DNA from: CAYTZH01 sp964442285
Lineage (GTDB): Bacteria > Myxococcota_A > UBA9160 > JAFDET01
DNA length: 64,000 bases
NCBI GenBank assembly: GCA_964442285.1
Contig: CAYTZH010000001.1
Location: 366,348-430,347, forward strand
Direction of reading: 5' to 3'
The notes under the pieces were generated by a model, which was not told the DNA's origin, searched no databases, and was given only the letters and a program-made list of their open reading frames with translations. The translations under genes and the position numbers were made by a program. Below, piece after piece: positions 1 to 9,711 of this stretch; position 1 is the first letter of the stretch, and each line of letters begins with the position of its first letter.

Positions 1-160
1 TCGCGAACGGCTGGCTGCGTTACCTGCCGCATCCGGACAACTTCGCCGAGCCCGGCGCCCATCGACACTACGAGGTGCTGATGTCGACCTTCGCTCCCGA
101 CGCCGCCCTGCGGCTGCTGGAGGCCGGCGAGGAGCTGGCCGCCAAGCTGGAGCGCCCGGC

Positions 161-164
<4 letters not shown>
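1..164 (+). CDS. C-terminal end of an unidentified protein (5' end outside window)
   Basis: An open frame enters from the left edge (first full codon at base 3) and stops with TGA at 162-164, giving about 53 residues that read ANGWLRYLPHPDNF early and end in a helical stretch, LEAGEELAAKLERPA. The stop overlaps the GTG start of asnS by the four-base GTGA arrangement, so the two genes are probably co-translated. The NGW-Y-PHP pattern followed by an HYEV motif resembles the C-terminus of neutral ceramidase-like proteins, but the fragment is too short to name safely. The frame and the coupling are clear; the function is a guess. Confidence 0.6.
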
Positions 165-1504
<1,340 letters not shown>

Positions 1505-1506
1505 TC

Positions 1507-1539
1507 GCGCCGCGCGGTCTGCGCGCCGTCACGCGGCGC
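1507..1539. terminator. Possible bidirectional hairpin between convergent genes
   Basis: GCGCCGCG at 1507-1514 pairs perfectly with CGCGGCGC at 1532-1539. It lies between the asnS stop and the last codons of the convergent glycosyltransferase. There is no T-run, so intrinsic termination is only a possibility; position and perfect 8-bp stem are the support. Confidence 0.35.
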
Positions 1540-2545
1540 AGACGTAGTCTTCGAGCTCCCGGAACCCCAGCTCGGCCAGGGCGGCACGGATCTGCGCCCG
1601 GGGGCCGGTGCCCGCCACCGACACCACCAGGGGTCGCCGGGGCAGGCTGGCCAGGGCGTCCGGCGCCACCACCGGCGCGCCGTGGATCCGCTGGTGGAGT
1701 CGGCCGGGATGCAGCTCCACGATGTGGCTCGGTCGCTTGCCCCGGGTCGCCAGGGCGCGGCGGAGCTGGCGGCCGGTGCGGCCGTAGCCCCAGAGCACGT
1801 ACTCGGCGCTGCCCGCGAGGAAGCCCGCGGCGAGGAAGGCGGCCTTGCAGTCGGTGAAGCGGAGGTCGGCGTAGCGCGGATCGCGCCCGGACAGACGCCC
1901 GTGCCCGCGGCGCCAGCAGAGCAGCCGCCGGGGCACCACCCCGATCTCGTGGCCGGCGGCCAGCAGGCGCAGCACCAGGTCGTAGTCCTCGGCCCAGTCG
2001 ACGTCGCGGTAGCCGAACCCGGCCAGCACCGCCCGGCGGATGAGCAGCGCGGGGTGGGCCACCGGGCACTCGACGAAGGCCTCCTCGCGGACGCGCCGGG
2101 GGCTGTCGATCGCGTTCAGCCAGGCCTCGTAGGCCCGCCCGCCCGGGCGCAGGTCGCGGCGGGGGAACATCCGCACGTGACAGCCCACCGCCGACCAGCC
2201 CGGGTGTGCGGCGAGCAGGGCCCGCTGGCGCACCAGACGCTCGCGGTGCATCAGGTCGTCGGCGTCCATGCGTGCCACCAGCGGCGCGCGGCAGGCGGCC
2301 AGGCCCGCGCGCAGGGCCGGGACGATCCCCTCGCGACCCCGCTCCAGCAGGCGGATCCGCGGGTCCTCCCGGGCCGCCGCCCGGGCCAGACCCGCGCTCG
2401 CGTCCCGGCTGCCGTCGTCCACGAGCACGCACTCCCAGTCGGGGTCCGTCTGCCGGCGCAGGCTGGCCAGGCAGGGAGCCAGGGTGGTGGCGGCGTCGCG
2501 TACCGGAATCAGGACCGAGACGCCGGGATTTCCCTGCGCCGCCAT
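1529..2545 (-). CDS. Family 2 glycosyltransferase with C-terminal nucleotide-fold domain
   Basis: A 338-residue GT-A fold glycosyltransferase. The N-terminal strand VSVLIPVRDAATTL, the CVLVDDGSRDAS motif and the metal-binding DADD in ARMDADDLMHRERL are typical of family GT2, which moves a sugar from a nucleotide-sugar onto a lipid, protein or polysaccharide acceptor. After about residue 225 the chain changes character: LWGYGRTGRQLRRAL looks like a Rossmann glycine loop, followed by HIVELHPGRLHQRIHGAPVV. The C-terminal third therefore seems to be a separate nucleotide-binding module, an arrangement seen in some GT2 proteins. No membrane segment is visible. Start ATG at 2545. The gene is divergent from the rhomboid gene with 86 bases between. 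Acceptor unknown. Confidence 0.85.
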   Translation of the reverse strand: MAAQGNPGVSVLIPVRDAATTLAPCLASLRRQTDPDWECVLVDDGSRDASAGLARAAAREDPRIRLLERGREGIVPALRAGLAACRAPLVARMDADDLMHRERLVRQRALLAAHPGWSAVGCHVRMFPRRDLRPGGRAYEAWLNAIDSPRRVREEAFVECPVAHPALLIRRAVLAGFGYRDVDWAEDYDLVLRLLAAGHEIGVVPRRLLCWRRGHGRLSGRDPRYADLRFTDCKAAFLAAGFLAGSAEYVLWGYGRTGRQLRRALATRGKRPSHIVELHPGRLHQRIHGAPVVAPDALASLPRRPLVVSVAGTGPRAQIRAALAELGFRELEDYVCAA

Positions 2546-2631
2546 ATCTACAGCTCGGGCCCCGATCGTCCGTTGAGAGGCGCGGGGCCGCGCCGCGGGG
2601 CGAGCTGCGCGCGGGCCCCGGGAGCGCGCCC

Positions 2632-4998
2632 ATGCTGATCCCCATCGGACACGAGTCGGGAACGGTCCGACGCCATCCGCTCGTGACGTACGCGATCATG
2701 CTCGCGTGTGTCGGGGTCTTCCTGTGGACGAACCACTCGGCGGGGGATCAGAGCCGGGACTCCGAACGCCTCCTGCAGGACGCCTGGGACTTCCTCCTCG
2801 AACATCCCTACCTCGAGCCGCCCCCGCGCTTCGAGCGCCTCCTGGGACCCTACCGGGAGAACGAGCGCCTGGCCGCCCTCGAGCAGATGGACGAGTACGG
2901 CCTCCTCGACGACCTGTTCGATTTCGAGATCGAGGCCCGGCAGATCGAGCTGGAGGAGATGCTGGACGAGGCCTTCTACGCCCTCGACGACCATCCCTAC
3001 CACCGCTACGGCCTGATCGCACGCGCGCCCAGCCTGACCGGCTTCTTCGGCTACATGTTCCTGCACGGCGGGTGGATGCACCTGCTGGGCAACCTCTTCC
3101 TGCTCTTCCTGACGGGCACCTTCATCGAGGACCGCTGGGGGCGCGGGCTCTACGCCGGCTTCTACCTGCTCGCCGGCCTGTTCGCGGCCGGCCTCTTCAT
3201 CAGCCGCTTCCCGGACCTCGAGATGCCCCTGATCGGGGCCTCGGGCGCCGTGGCCGGCTGCATGGGCGCGTTCCTGGTGCGCTTCTGGAGCACGCGCATC
3301 AAGTTCTTCTACTGGCTCGGCTTCTTCGTGGGCACCTTCCACGCGCCCGCGTGGCTCATGCTGCCGCTCTGGTTCGGCAACGAGTTCTTCATGGCGAGCC
3401 TGACGGAGAGCCTGGGCGTCACCGGGGGGACGGCCTACTGGGCCCACGTGGGCGGCTTCCTCTTCGGGATGGTCGGGGCCTACTGCATGCGCTTCTGGCA
3501 GGTCGAGGAGCGCTACCTGGACCCGCAGATCGAGTCGAAGATCACCCTCGTCTCGAACGAGGGCGTCGGCGAGGCGCTGGCCCTGGAGGCGGCCGGGGAG
3601 CGGGAGCAGGCCTTCGAGCACCTCCAGCGGCTGGTACGCCGCGAGCCCGGCAACCGCGAGGCGGCGCAGGCGCTGTGGGACATCGGCCGCAGCCTGGGCC
3701 GGGCCCCGGAGGCCGCCGTGGGGCTGGTGCGGGTCATTCGCGACGAGCTCCGCGCCGGCGACGAGGCGCTGGCGGTGGAGCACTGGCTGGAGCTCTTCGG
3801 CGCCGACGTCGAGATCCCCCTCGAGCCCACGGTGGTCCTGCGGCTGTTCCCGCTGCTGGTGAAGGCCGAGCACCGCGACACGGGCGTCGCCGCCCTGAAC
3901 CGCCTGCTCGACGCCGACGCCCTGCCGGCGGCCCTGGCGCTCCGGATCGCCAACACCGCACGGCGCTATGACGCCGCGACCGCCGTGCGCGCGGGACAGC
4001 GGGTGCTGGCCGCGCCCGACGTGGGCCCCGTGGAGCGGGCCGAGGCCGAGTCGCTGCTGGGCGAGTTCGGCGACGTGGCCTCGCTCTCGGTCGGGGCCGA
4101 CGCGGCCGGGTCGGCCGAGTCGCCCGATGCGGGGCCCGCGATCGAGCTGGATCAGGCGGTCGGCGTCGCCGGCCGCGAGGCCGAGGCCATCGCGCTGGAC
4201 GAGGGGCCGGCGCCGACCGGCGTGGAGGGCTCCGCCGACGCCCTCAAGGCGCTCGGGCTCTCTGCGGCGGAGAGCCACGACTTCGGCGGGCCCATGGATC
4301 CGGCGGCCTTCGAGGGCGCGGACGACGAGGCGCCGGTGCCGGTGCCCGAGGCCTTCGAGGATCCGGGTCTCAGCGCCCACGACCTCTCGGACATCTCGCT
4401 CGAGGGCCTCTGCCTGGACGACGAGGGCGAGGACGACGGACCCGCCACCGAGCCCCTCGAGCTCGGCGACCACGACGGGGATCTCTCGGGCGGCACGCCA
4501 GAGGCGGAGGACTGGGGCAACGTGGAGCTCCAGGAGGCCCCCGCCGAGCAGGCGCCGCCGCTGCGCCCGCTCTCGCTGCTCGAGGGGGTGCCGGTTGCGA
4601 TCCGCGCGGACAGCCTCTCCCTGGACGTGGAGGGTCGGGGCAAGACCCGCCTGCCCTTCGGCCACGTGAGCGCGGTGTCCGTGGCCGCGGTCAAGGGGCT
4701 CTCTCCCCGCACCGTGCTGCTGGTGGACCTGGTGCTCAACTGGGTGGACGGGTCCGATGCGCCGCTCAAGGTCGTCCGGCTCCGGAGCGACCGCTTCGAC
4801 CCGCGCGCCCTGATGAAGTCCGAGGGCACGCCCCTGGAGGCGCTGCAGGCCCTCATCGCCGCGCTGCTCGACGGCACCGGCGGCTCGCCCCTGCCGGACC
4901 CCCAGTCCGTCCGGGGTCGCCCCTCGTTCGCCAGCTTCGACGCTCCGGAGCCGTACGAGCGCGAGGTCCTCCTGGCCCGGCGCGCCGACCCCGCCTGA
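2632..4998 (+). CDS. Rhomboid intramembrane serine protease with long TPR-like and acidic C-terminal extension
   Basis: A 788-residue protein. Residues about 15-290 form a rhomboid protease: catalytic Ser204 in IGASGAVAGCMGAF, catalytic His272 in YWAHVGGFLFGMVG, and the HGGWMHLLGN loop-2 motif (His150, Asn154). Between the first transmembrane segment (about 17-33) and the second lies an unusually long, charged, helical insertion (about 40-125) outside the membrane core. After the membrane core come about 500 soluble residues: a helical repeat region resembling TPRs (to about 500), a very acidic low-complexity stretch (about 500-640), and a final compact domain from LRPLSLLEGVPVAIRAD. Start ATG 2632; longer in-frame upstream sequence is rejected because it is Arg/Pro-rich noise overlapping the divergent gene. 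Substrate unknown. Confidence 0.85.
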   Translation: MLIPIGHESGTVRRHPLVTYAIMLACVGVFLWTNHSAGDQSRDSERLLQDAWDFLLEHPYLEPPPRFERLLGPYRENERLAALEQMDEYGLLDDLFDFEIEARQIELEEMLDEAFYALDDHPYHRYGLIARAPSLTGFFGYMFLHGGWMHLLGNLFLLFLTGTFIEDRWGRGLYAGFYLLAGLFAAGLFISRFPDLEMPLIGASGAVAGCMGAFLVRFWSTRIKFFYWLGFFVGTFHAPAWLMLPLWFGNEFFMASLTESLGVTGGTAYWAHVGGFLFGMVGAYCMRFWQVEERYLDPQIESKITLVSNEGVGEALALEAAGEREQAFEHLQRLVRREPGNREAAQALWDIGRSLGRAPEAAVGLVRVIRDELRAGDEALAVEHWLELFGADVEIPLEPTVVLRLFPLLVKAEHRDTGVAALNRLLDADALPAALALRIANTARRYDAATAVRAGQRVLAAPDVGPVERAEAESLLGEFGDVASLSVGADAAGSAESPDAGPAIELDQAVGVAGREAEAIALDEGPAPTGVEGSADALKALGLSAAESHDFGGPMDPAAFEGADDEAPVPVPEAFEDPGLSAHDLSDISLEGLCLDDEGEDDGPATEPLELGDHDGDLSGGTPEAEDWGNVELQEAPAEQAPPLRPLSLLEGVPVAIRADSLSLDVEGRGKTRLPFGHVSAVSVAAVKGLSPRTVLLVDLVLNWVDGSDAPLKVVRLRSDRFDPRALMKSEGTPLEALQALIAALLDGTGGSPLPDPQSVRGRPSFASFDAPEPYEREVLLARRADPA

Positions 4999-5103
4999 GC
5001 GGCGTCCGCTCCGCGCATCCCGAATTTTCCGGCTCCCCCGGCCGTCCGTTGCCTGTTAGCTTCGGGTCGGTTTGCCGCTGCCGGCGGCGCGTAGGGAGGA
5101 GCC

Positions 5104-5955
5104 ATGGATCTCGAGAACGTCGACGCACAGGGCATCGTGGAGAGTCTCACCACCCTGGTGACCAGCTGGGGGCTGCAGGTCATCGGGGCCGTGGCGGTGC
5201 TGGTGGTGGGCCTGTGGATCGCGGGCTTCATCCGCAACCGCGTACGCAAGGGGCTGGAGCGCGGCCGCATGGACGCGGCGCTCGTGCCCTTCCTGGCCAA
5301 CCTCGTCTACTACGGCCTGCTCGCCGTGGTGGTCATCGCCGTGCTCTCGCTCTTCGGGATCGAGACGACGTCCCTGGTGGCCGTGCTCGGTGCCGCCGGT
5401 CTGGCCGTCGGCCTGGCCTTGCAGGGCACCCTCTCGAACTTCTCCTCCGGCGTGATGCTGCTGGTCTTCCGCCCCTTCACCGTGGGCGACTACGTGGAGA
5501 TCGGCGGAACCGGCGGCAGCGTGGTGGAGATCGGCGTCTTCTCCACCGTGCTCAACACCCCGGACAACGTCCGGATCATCGTCCCCAACTCGTCGGTGTA
5601 CGGGCAGACCATCAAGAACTACGCCGCCAACCCCACCCGCCGCAACGACCTGGTGATCGGCATCGCCTACGACGACGACATCGCCGCGGCGGTGGCCGCC
5701 ATCCAGGAGGTGCTGGCCAAGGACGCGCGGGTGCTGGAGGACCCGGCCCCGGTCGTCGCCGTGGGCAACCTGGGCGACTCCTCGGTGGACCTGGTCGTCC
5801 GCCCCTGGTGCACCAAGGAGGACTACTGGGGCCTGCGCTTCGACCTGCTGCGCGACCTCAAGGCCGCCGTGGAGGGGGCGGGCTGCTCGATCCCCTTCCC
5901 CCAGCGCGACGTCCACCTGCTCCAGGCCAACGGCAGCGCCCAGCCGACGGCGTAG
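5104..5955 (+). CDS. Small-conductance mechanosensitive channel (MscS family)
   Basis: A 283-residue inner-membrane channel that opens under membrane tension and releases solutes in hypo-osmotic shock. Three transmembrane segments are visible (about 18-42, 60-83 and the pore helix 85-115). The pore helix carries the Gly/Ala-rich GAAGLAVGLALQGTLSNFSS pattern that defines MscS. The beta domain follows with FRPFTVGDYVEIGG and PNSSVYGQTIKNYAANPTRR. The length matches the E. coli MscS class (286). ATG 5104 has a good ribosome site, GGGAGGAG, five or six bases upstream. The gene stands alone in its direction; a convergent methyltransferase gene ends 14 bases after it. Confidence 0.93.
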   Translation: MDLENVDAQGIVESLTTLVTSWGLQVIGAVAVLVVGLWIAGFIRNRVRKGLERGRMDAALVPFLANLVYYGLLAVVVIAVLSLFGIETTSLVAVLGAAGLAVGLALQGTLSNFSSGVMLLVFRPFTVGDYVEIGGTGGSVVEIGVFSTVLNTPDNVRIIVPNSSVYGQTIKNYAANPTRRNDLVIGIAYDDDIAAAVAAIQEVLAKDARVLEDPAPVVAVGNLGDSSVDLVVRPWCTKEDYWGLRFDLLRDLKAAVEGAGCSIPFPQRDVHLLQANGSAQPTA

Positions 5956-5969
5956 GGCGAGCGGGCCGC

Positions 5970-6737
5970 CTAGCGCGGGGTCCCCACCAGGGACGACAGG
6001 GCCATGGGGCCGACGGCGCGGCGGTCGTAGCTCCAGTCGAAGGCGTCGAGGTCGGCGGTGAGCGCCTCGAGCTCCGCCTCGGAGTAGGTGCGCAGGTGCG
6101 AGACCACGCCGTCCCACAGGATGGCCAGGGGGAGCACCGGCACCAGGTAGGTGAGCAGCAGCCGGCTCACACGGAAGGGGCGCACGAAGGGCGTGAGCAG
6201 CAGCACCATGATCGGCACGCTGATGACGAAGGGGATCAGGGCCGCGAGCCGGTTCTCGGTGCCTTCGAACAGCGCGATGGGCCGCTTGCTGCGGACCGCG
6301 TCGGCCAGGATGGCGCGCGCCTGCTCGGGGCGGAAGTGGTGGAAGGAGAGGAGCATGGAGCGCACGCCGTCCAGGTCCTCCGGCACGGCGGTGGCGTCGA
6401 CGGGCTCCTCGCGGAAGGTGACGGCGCCGTCGGAGTCCCGGGAGACCCGGGCCAGGGCCTCGCGGTTCGGGAACTTGTCGGTGAGGGTGACCCGCATCGG
6501 GAGACCCGCCTCGGCCAGGGTCTTCGCCACCGCCGGCATGGCGCCGCCGCCCCCGGAGCCCAGGTCCACCACCTCGCGGCTGCCGGACGCCTCGAGCGCG
6601 GGGCGCAGGCGCTCGGCCACGTAGGGGACGAAGGGGCCGAGCTTCACCGTGGCCGCCAGGTACTCGGTCATGCAGTCGCGCAGCAGGCCCGGCAGCCAGG
6701 CCTGGTCCTCGAGCTCCATCCCGTGGCGTCGGCCCAT
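5970..6737 (-). CDS. SAM-dependent methyltransferase-like protein with two hydrophobic segments
   Basis: A 255-residue protein. VVDLGSGGGGAMPAV (about residues 52-66) is the glycine-rich SAM-binding motif I of class I methyltransferases, and MRVTLTDKFPNREAL fits motif II with an acidic residue at the strand end. SMLLSFHHFRPEQARAIL is the usual post-motif. Odd for the family are two strongly hydrophobic stretches, about residues 164-183 (FVISVPIMVLLL) and 190-206 (LLLTYLVPVLPLAIL), which could anchor the protein in the membrane and suggest a lipid or membrane-bound substrate. It follows the PHP-domain gene with a gap of three bases and is the last gene of that minus-strand cluster. Substrate unknown. 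Confidence 0.75.
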   Translation of the reverse strand: MGRRHGMELEDQAWLPGLLRDCMTEYLAATVKLGPFVPYVAERLRPALEASGSREVVDLGSGGGGAMPAVAKTLAEAGLPMRVTLTDKFPNREALARVSRDSDGAVTFREEPVDATAVPEDLDGVRSMLLSFHHFRPEQARAILADAVRSKRPIALFEGTENRLAALIPFVISVPIMVLLLTPFVRPFRVSRLLLTYLVPVLPLAILWDGVVSHLRTYSEAELEALTADLDAFDWSYDRRAVGPMALSSLVGTPR

Positions 6738-6740
6738 CCC

Positions 6741-8690
6741 TCATCCCCCCACACCCTCGACGAACCAGGGGCTCGTCCAGGCGGCCCCGCCGTCCTCTTG
6801 TACCACGCGCAGGTACAGGTATTCGCTCGGCTTCAGCTCCGACACCGACAGACCCAGCTCCAGGTCGCGGCGCCCTTCGGCCGCGAAGCCCGCGCCCACC
6901 TGGCCGCTCCGCACCAGCTCGATCTTCGCCAGGGGCCCCGGCGCGGAGACCGCGAGGCGCAGCTCGCGGGGGGCGTCGCCGGGCGGCACCGACCCGCCCT
7001 GGGGGACCCCGCCCAGCTCGGCCCGGACCGCCAGCCGCGGCCCGTTGGTGGCGTAGGTCCTGCGGGCCCGCAGGGCGGCCAGCACGCCCTCCCGCGTCGG
7101 CTCGGCGCCCACGATCGCCGCGAGTCCCCCGCTGGGCGCGGCCAGGTGGGCCAGGCCGGGGTGTCCGTCGTGGCTGTCGCCGCTGCCGACGAAGCCCAGC
7201 CGATAGCCCCGGTCGAGGACGTCGCGCACGAAGTTCCCGGGCACGGGGCTGTAGATCGGCTTGGGTCCGTCCAGGGCCTCGCTGCTCCCGTGCACCGAGG
7301 CCACCTCGGTGACGGGCTCGAGCACCGGGTCCGGCGGGATGTCCCAGTTGGTGGGGATGGGGCCGCCCGCCGAGTGGTGGGCGAAGGTGAGGGCGGGCTG
7401 GCCCCGCAGCCGCGCCCACAGCTCCTGGGGCTCGTCGGTGGCCTCGTCGAGGGAGCTCACCACGGCGCCCTCGCTGGTGAAGAAGAGCACGTGACGGTGG
7501 CCGTGGATCCAGCTCGTCCACTCGAAGCCCAGGAGGGTCACGAAGCGGCCCGGCTCGTGCGCCGCCGCGGTGGCCGCGCGGATCCGCGCCCAGAGCGCCG
7601 GCGTCTGGTCGAGGTAGCGCAGGCCCCAGTGGTCGTGGTCGGTGAGGGCGGCCACGTCCAGGCCCGCCACCTCGCGCGCGTAGACGAAGTAGTCCTCGGG
7701 CGTCCCGGTTCCGTCGGAGAGCTGGGAGTGGCCGTGCAGGTCGGCCCACAGGATCGAGGGGCCCGTGGCGTCGACCACCAGCGGGTTGCTCTCGGCGCGC
7801 AGCTCGCCCGGCCCCGTCGCCGTCACCCGGTACACACCGGGACGTCGGGCCGTGAGGGCGAGGGTGCACCGGCCGGCGTCCTCGGGGGCGAGGGCGACCG
7901 ACGCCGGACCCTCGAGGCCCTCGGGCAGGGCGAGGGTGATCTCGCCGCTCACGCGCGGGCCGGCGTTGCCGGCCGCGTCGAGCACGGCCAGGGTGAGCCG
8001 GACCGCGTCGCCGGGCCGCGCCGTGCTGGCGAGGGTGGCCACCAGGCCCGCGGGCGGTCCCGCCACCACGTCGACCGCGGGCGGCTCGGCGATCCAGGCG
8101 CGCACGCCGTCACCATCCGCGTCGACGCCGACCCAGAGGCGGGCCTGCCGCTCGGCAAAGCGATCGGCCCGGGCGCCGAGGGCGCCGGCGCCGTAGACGA
8201 AGCGCAGCCGCTCGCCCGGCGCGAGCGCCCGGCCGCCGATGGCGACCGCCAGGAGCTGGGCGTCGGCCAGGCTCGCGTCGAGGCTGACGCCCTCGGCGTC
8301 GGTGGAGACCTCGGTGTAGCCCGGCGCGCCCCGCACCTGGGTCTGGGGGGAGCTCCAGCCCCAGAAGGGCGACGCCAGCAGGTAGACCGCGCCCCCCACG
8401 GCGACCCCGTGCTCGCCGGCCTCGTAGACCACGGTCCAGGAGCCGATGCCGCCGGCCCGGACCTCGGTGGGTCCCTCCTCGAGCCAGGCGCGACCGCCGC
8501 CGTCGCCCGGGTGGACCGGCCGGTCGCGGTCTTCGCGCAGCATGGCCACCAGCTCCGGGCGCGCGCCGGGCGGACCCTCGGCGGACGGCGCGGAGCTGGA
8601 CTCCGCGGCCGCGGGCGGCCGCTCGCTCTCGCAGGCCGGGGCGACGAGCAGCAGCCCCGCCAGGAGGCCGACGCAGGGGCGGGCGGACAT
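6741..8690 (-). CDS. PHP-domain (DUF3604-like) exported metal-dependent hydrolase
   Basis: A 649-residue protein with a hydrophobic N-terminus (LLAGLLLVAPACES) that looks like a signal peptide; APAC could be a weak lipobox. The first 300 residues are beta-rich and Ig-like, with a passage ending in a typical Ig-fold YRVTATGPGELRAES. The PHP metal site follows: WADLHGHSQLSDG and ALTDHDHWGLRYLD, then TFAHHSAGG and GSGDSHDGHPGL, each supplying His/Asp ligands. PHP proteins hydrolyse phosphoesters, and DUF3604 members are often exported and of unknown substrate. A C-terminal beta domain ends the protein. It lies between a membrane EEP-family gene (19 bases upstream) and the methyltransferase gene (three bases downstream), so it is probably in one transcript with them. 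Confidence 0.8.
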   Translation of the reverse strand: MSARPCVGLLAGLLLVAPACESERPPAAAESSSAPSAEGPPGARPELVAMLREDRDRPVHPGDGGGRAWLEEGPTEVRAGGIGSWTVVYEAGEHGVAVGGAVYLLASPFWGWSSPQTQVRGAPGYTEVSTDAEGVSLDASLADAQLLAVAIGGRALAPGERLRFVYGAGALGARADRFAERQARLWVGVDADGDGVRAWIAEPPAVDVVAGPPAGLVATLASTARPGDAVRLTLAVLDAAGNAGPRVSGEITLALPEGLEGPASVALAPEDAGRCTLALTARRPGVYRVTATGPGELRAESNPLVVDATGPSILWADLHGHSQLSDGTGTPEDYFVYAREVAGLDVAALTDHDHWGLRYLDQTPALWARIRAATAAAHEPGRFVTLLGFEWTSWIHGHRHVLFFTSEGAVVSSLDEATDEPQELWARLRGQPALTFAHHSAGGPIPTNWDIPPDPVLEPVTEVASVHGSSEALDGPKPIYSPVPGNFVRDVLDRGYRLGFVGSGDSHDGHPGLAHLAAPSGGLAAIVGAEPTREGVLAALRARRTYATNGPRLAVRAELGGVPQGGSVPPGDAPRELRLAVSAPGPLAKIELVRSGQVGAGFAAEGRRDLELGLSVSELKPSEYLYLRVVQEDGGAAWTSPWFVEGVGG

Positions 8691-8709
8691 GGGCGCCGAG
8701 GGTAGGGCG

Positions 8710-9711
8710 TCAGCCCCGGGGTGCGAGGTCGACGATCACGGGCAGGTGGTCGGAGCCCACCGGGGGACCCACGCGGCGGTCCACGGCGACGAGGCCGTCG
8801 GAGACCAGCACGTGGTCGATGGGGATGCGCAGCCAGGAGGTCCCCGCCGGCCAGGTGGCCTGGAGGCCGAAGCCGCGCCTCGTGTCGTGCAGGTCGAGCG
8901 CACGGCGGAGGCCGCGCAGGGTCGGCGACCAGGGGGTGGCGTTGAGATCGCCCGCAACCACCCGGTGGCCGGGGAGGTCGCGCAGGTGTTCCGCGATCGC
9001 CGCCATCTGTCTCTCCCGGGAGGCCCACGCCCGGCGGGTCACCGGCGGGTACGGGTGGGTGAGGACCAGGTGGAGGGGCTCGCCGCCGAGCCGTCCCCGG
9101 GCCACCAGGCTGGGCAGGTCCCGCTCGCCCAGCACGGCGACCTCCACCTGTTCGATCCCGCGGCGGGCGTAGAGGGCGATGCCGAAGGCGCCCGGAAGCG
9201 GGTGCTCGTGCTGGACGGGATAGCCGCCCAGGGCGGGGGCCAGCGCCCGCAGCCAGGAAGCGTCCACCTCGACCAGGCCCACCAAATCGGGGTCCTCCCG
9301 CCGCAAGAGCTCCGCCACCCGGGCGTACTGGCGGTTGCCAAGGCCCACGTTCAGGACCAGCAGGCGCAGCCCCGGCTCGGCGGGCCGGGCCTCGGCCGCG
9401 GCCGGCGGAAGCCAGGCGGGCAGGATCGGGACCGCGTTCAGGCCGGCCACGCCCAGGGCCAGCGCGACCGAGCGCCGACCTCCCGCGAGGGCGGCCAGGA
9501 CCGCCAGGCCGAGTGCGCCGAGGGCGTACTGGGCGCGAAAGGGGTCGAGCAGACCGAACACCCAGCTCCAGGACCCGAGGAAACCCCCCAGGCTGGCGGC
9601 GTAGGCCCCCGTCACGGCCACGCGGGCTCCCCAGCGCAGCCAGCGGCGGGGAGAGCGGGAACGGCAGCGGGGGAGGGCCTGCGGCAGCAGTCCGTCGGCG
9701 GCGACGCTCAT
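8710..9711 (-). CDS. Membrane-anchored endonuclease/exonuclease/phosphatase family protein
   Basis: A 333-residue protein. Three hydrophobic segments lie in the first 105 residues, followed by the EEP fold: LRLLVLNVGLGNRQYARV (first strand and Asn), PDLVGLVEVDASWL (catalytic Glu), HRVVAGDLNATPWSPTL (Asp/Asn pair) and VGSDHLPVIVDL (terminal Asp-His). Family members cleave phosphodiester bonds in nucleic acids, phospholipids or inositol phosphates. The membrane anchor and exported catalytic domain argue for a lipid or periplasmic substrate. Start ATG 9711 overlaps the stop of the upstream glycosylase gene (ATGA), so the two are translationally coupled. Longer in-frame sequence upstream is antisense-type noise inside the glycosylase gene. 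Confidence 0.85.
   Translation of the reverse strand: MSVAADGLLPQALPRCRSRSPRRWLRWGARVAVTGAYAASLGGFLGSWSWVFGLLDPFRAQYALGALGLAVLAALAGGRRSVALALGVAGLNAVPILPAWLPPAAAEARPAEPGLRLLVLNVGLGNRQYARVAELLRREDPDLVGLVEVDASWLRALAPALGGYPVQHEHPLPGAFGIALYARRGIEQVEVAVLGERDLPSLVARGRLGGEPLHLVLTHPYPPVTRRAWASRERQMAAIAEHLRDLPGHRVVAGDLNATPWSPTLRGLRRALDLHDTRRGFGLQATWPAGTSWLRIPIDHVLVSDGLVAVDRRVGPPVGSDHLPVIVDLAPRG

Noticed and set aside
2548..4665. Long minus-strand open frame opposite the rhomboid gene
   Set aside because: Antisense shadow in GC-rich DNA: His/Gln/Glu-heavy, no motif, no signal or domain, and the plus-strand rhomboid motifs are unambiguous.
5049..8705. Plus-strand open frame of about 1200 codons
   Set aside because: Arg/Gly/Pro/His-rich noise crossing three clear minus- and plus-strand genes.
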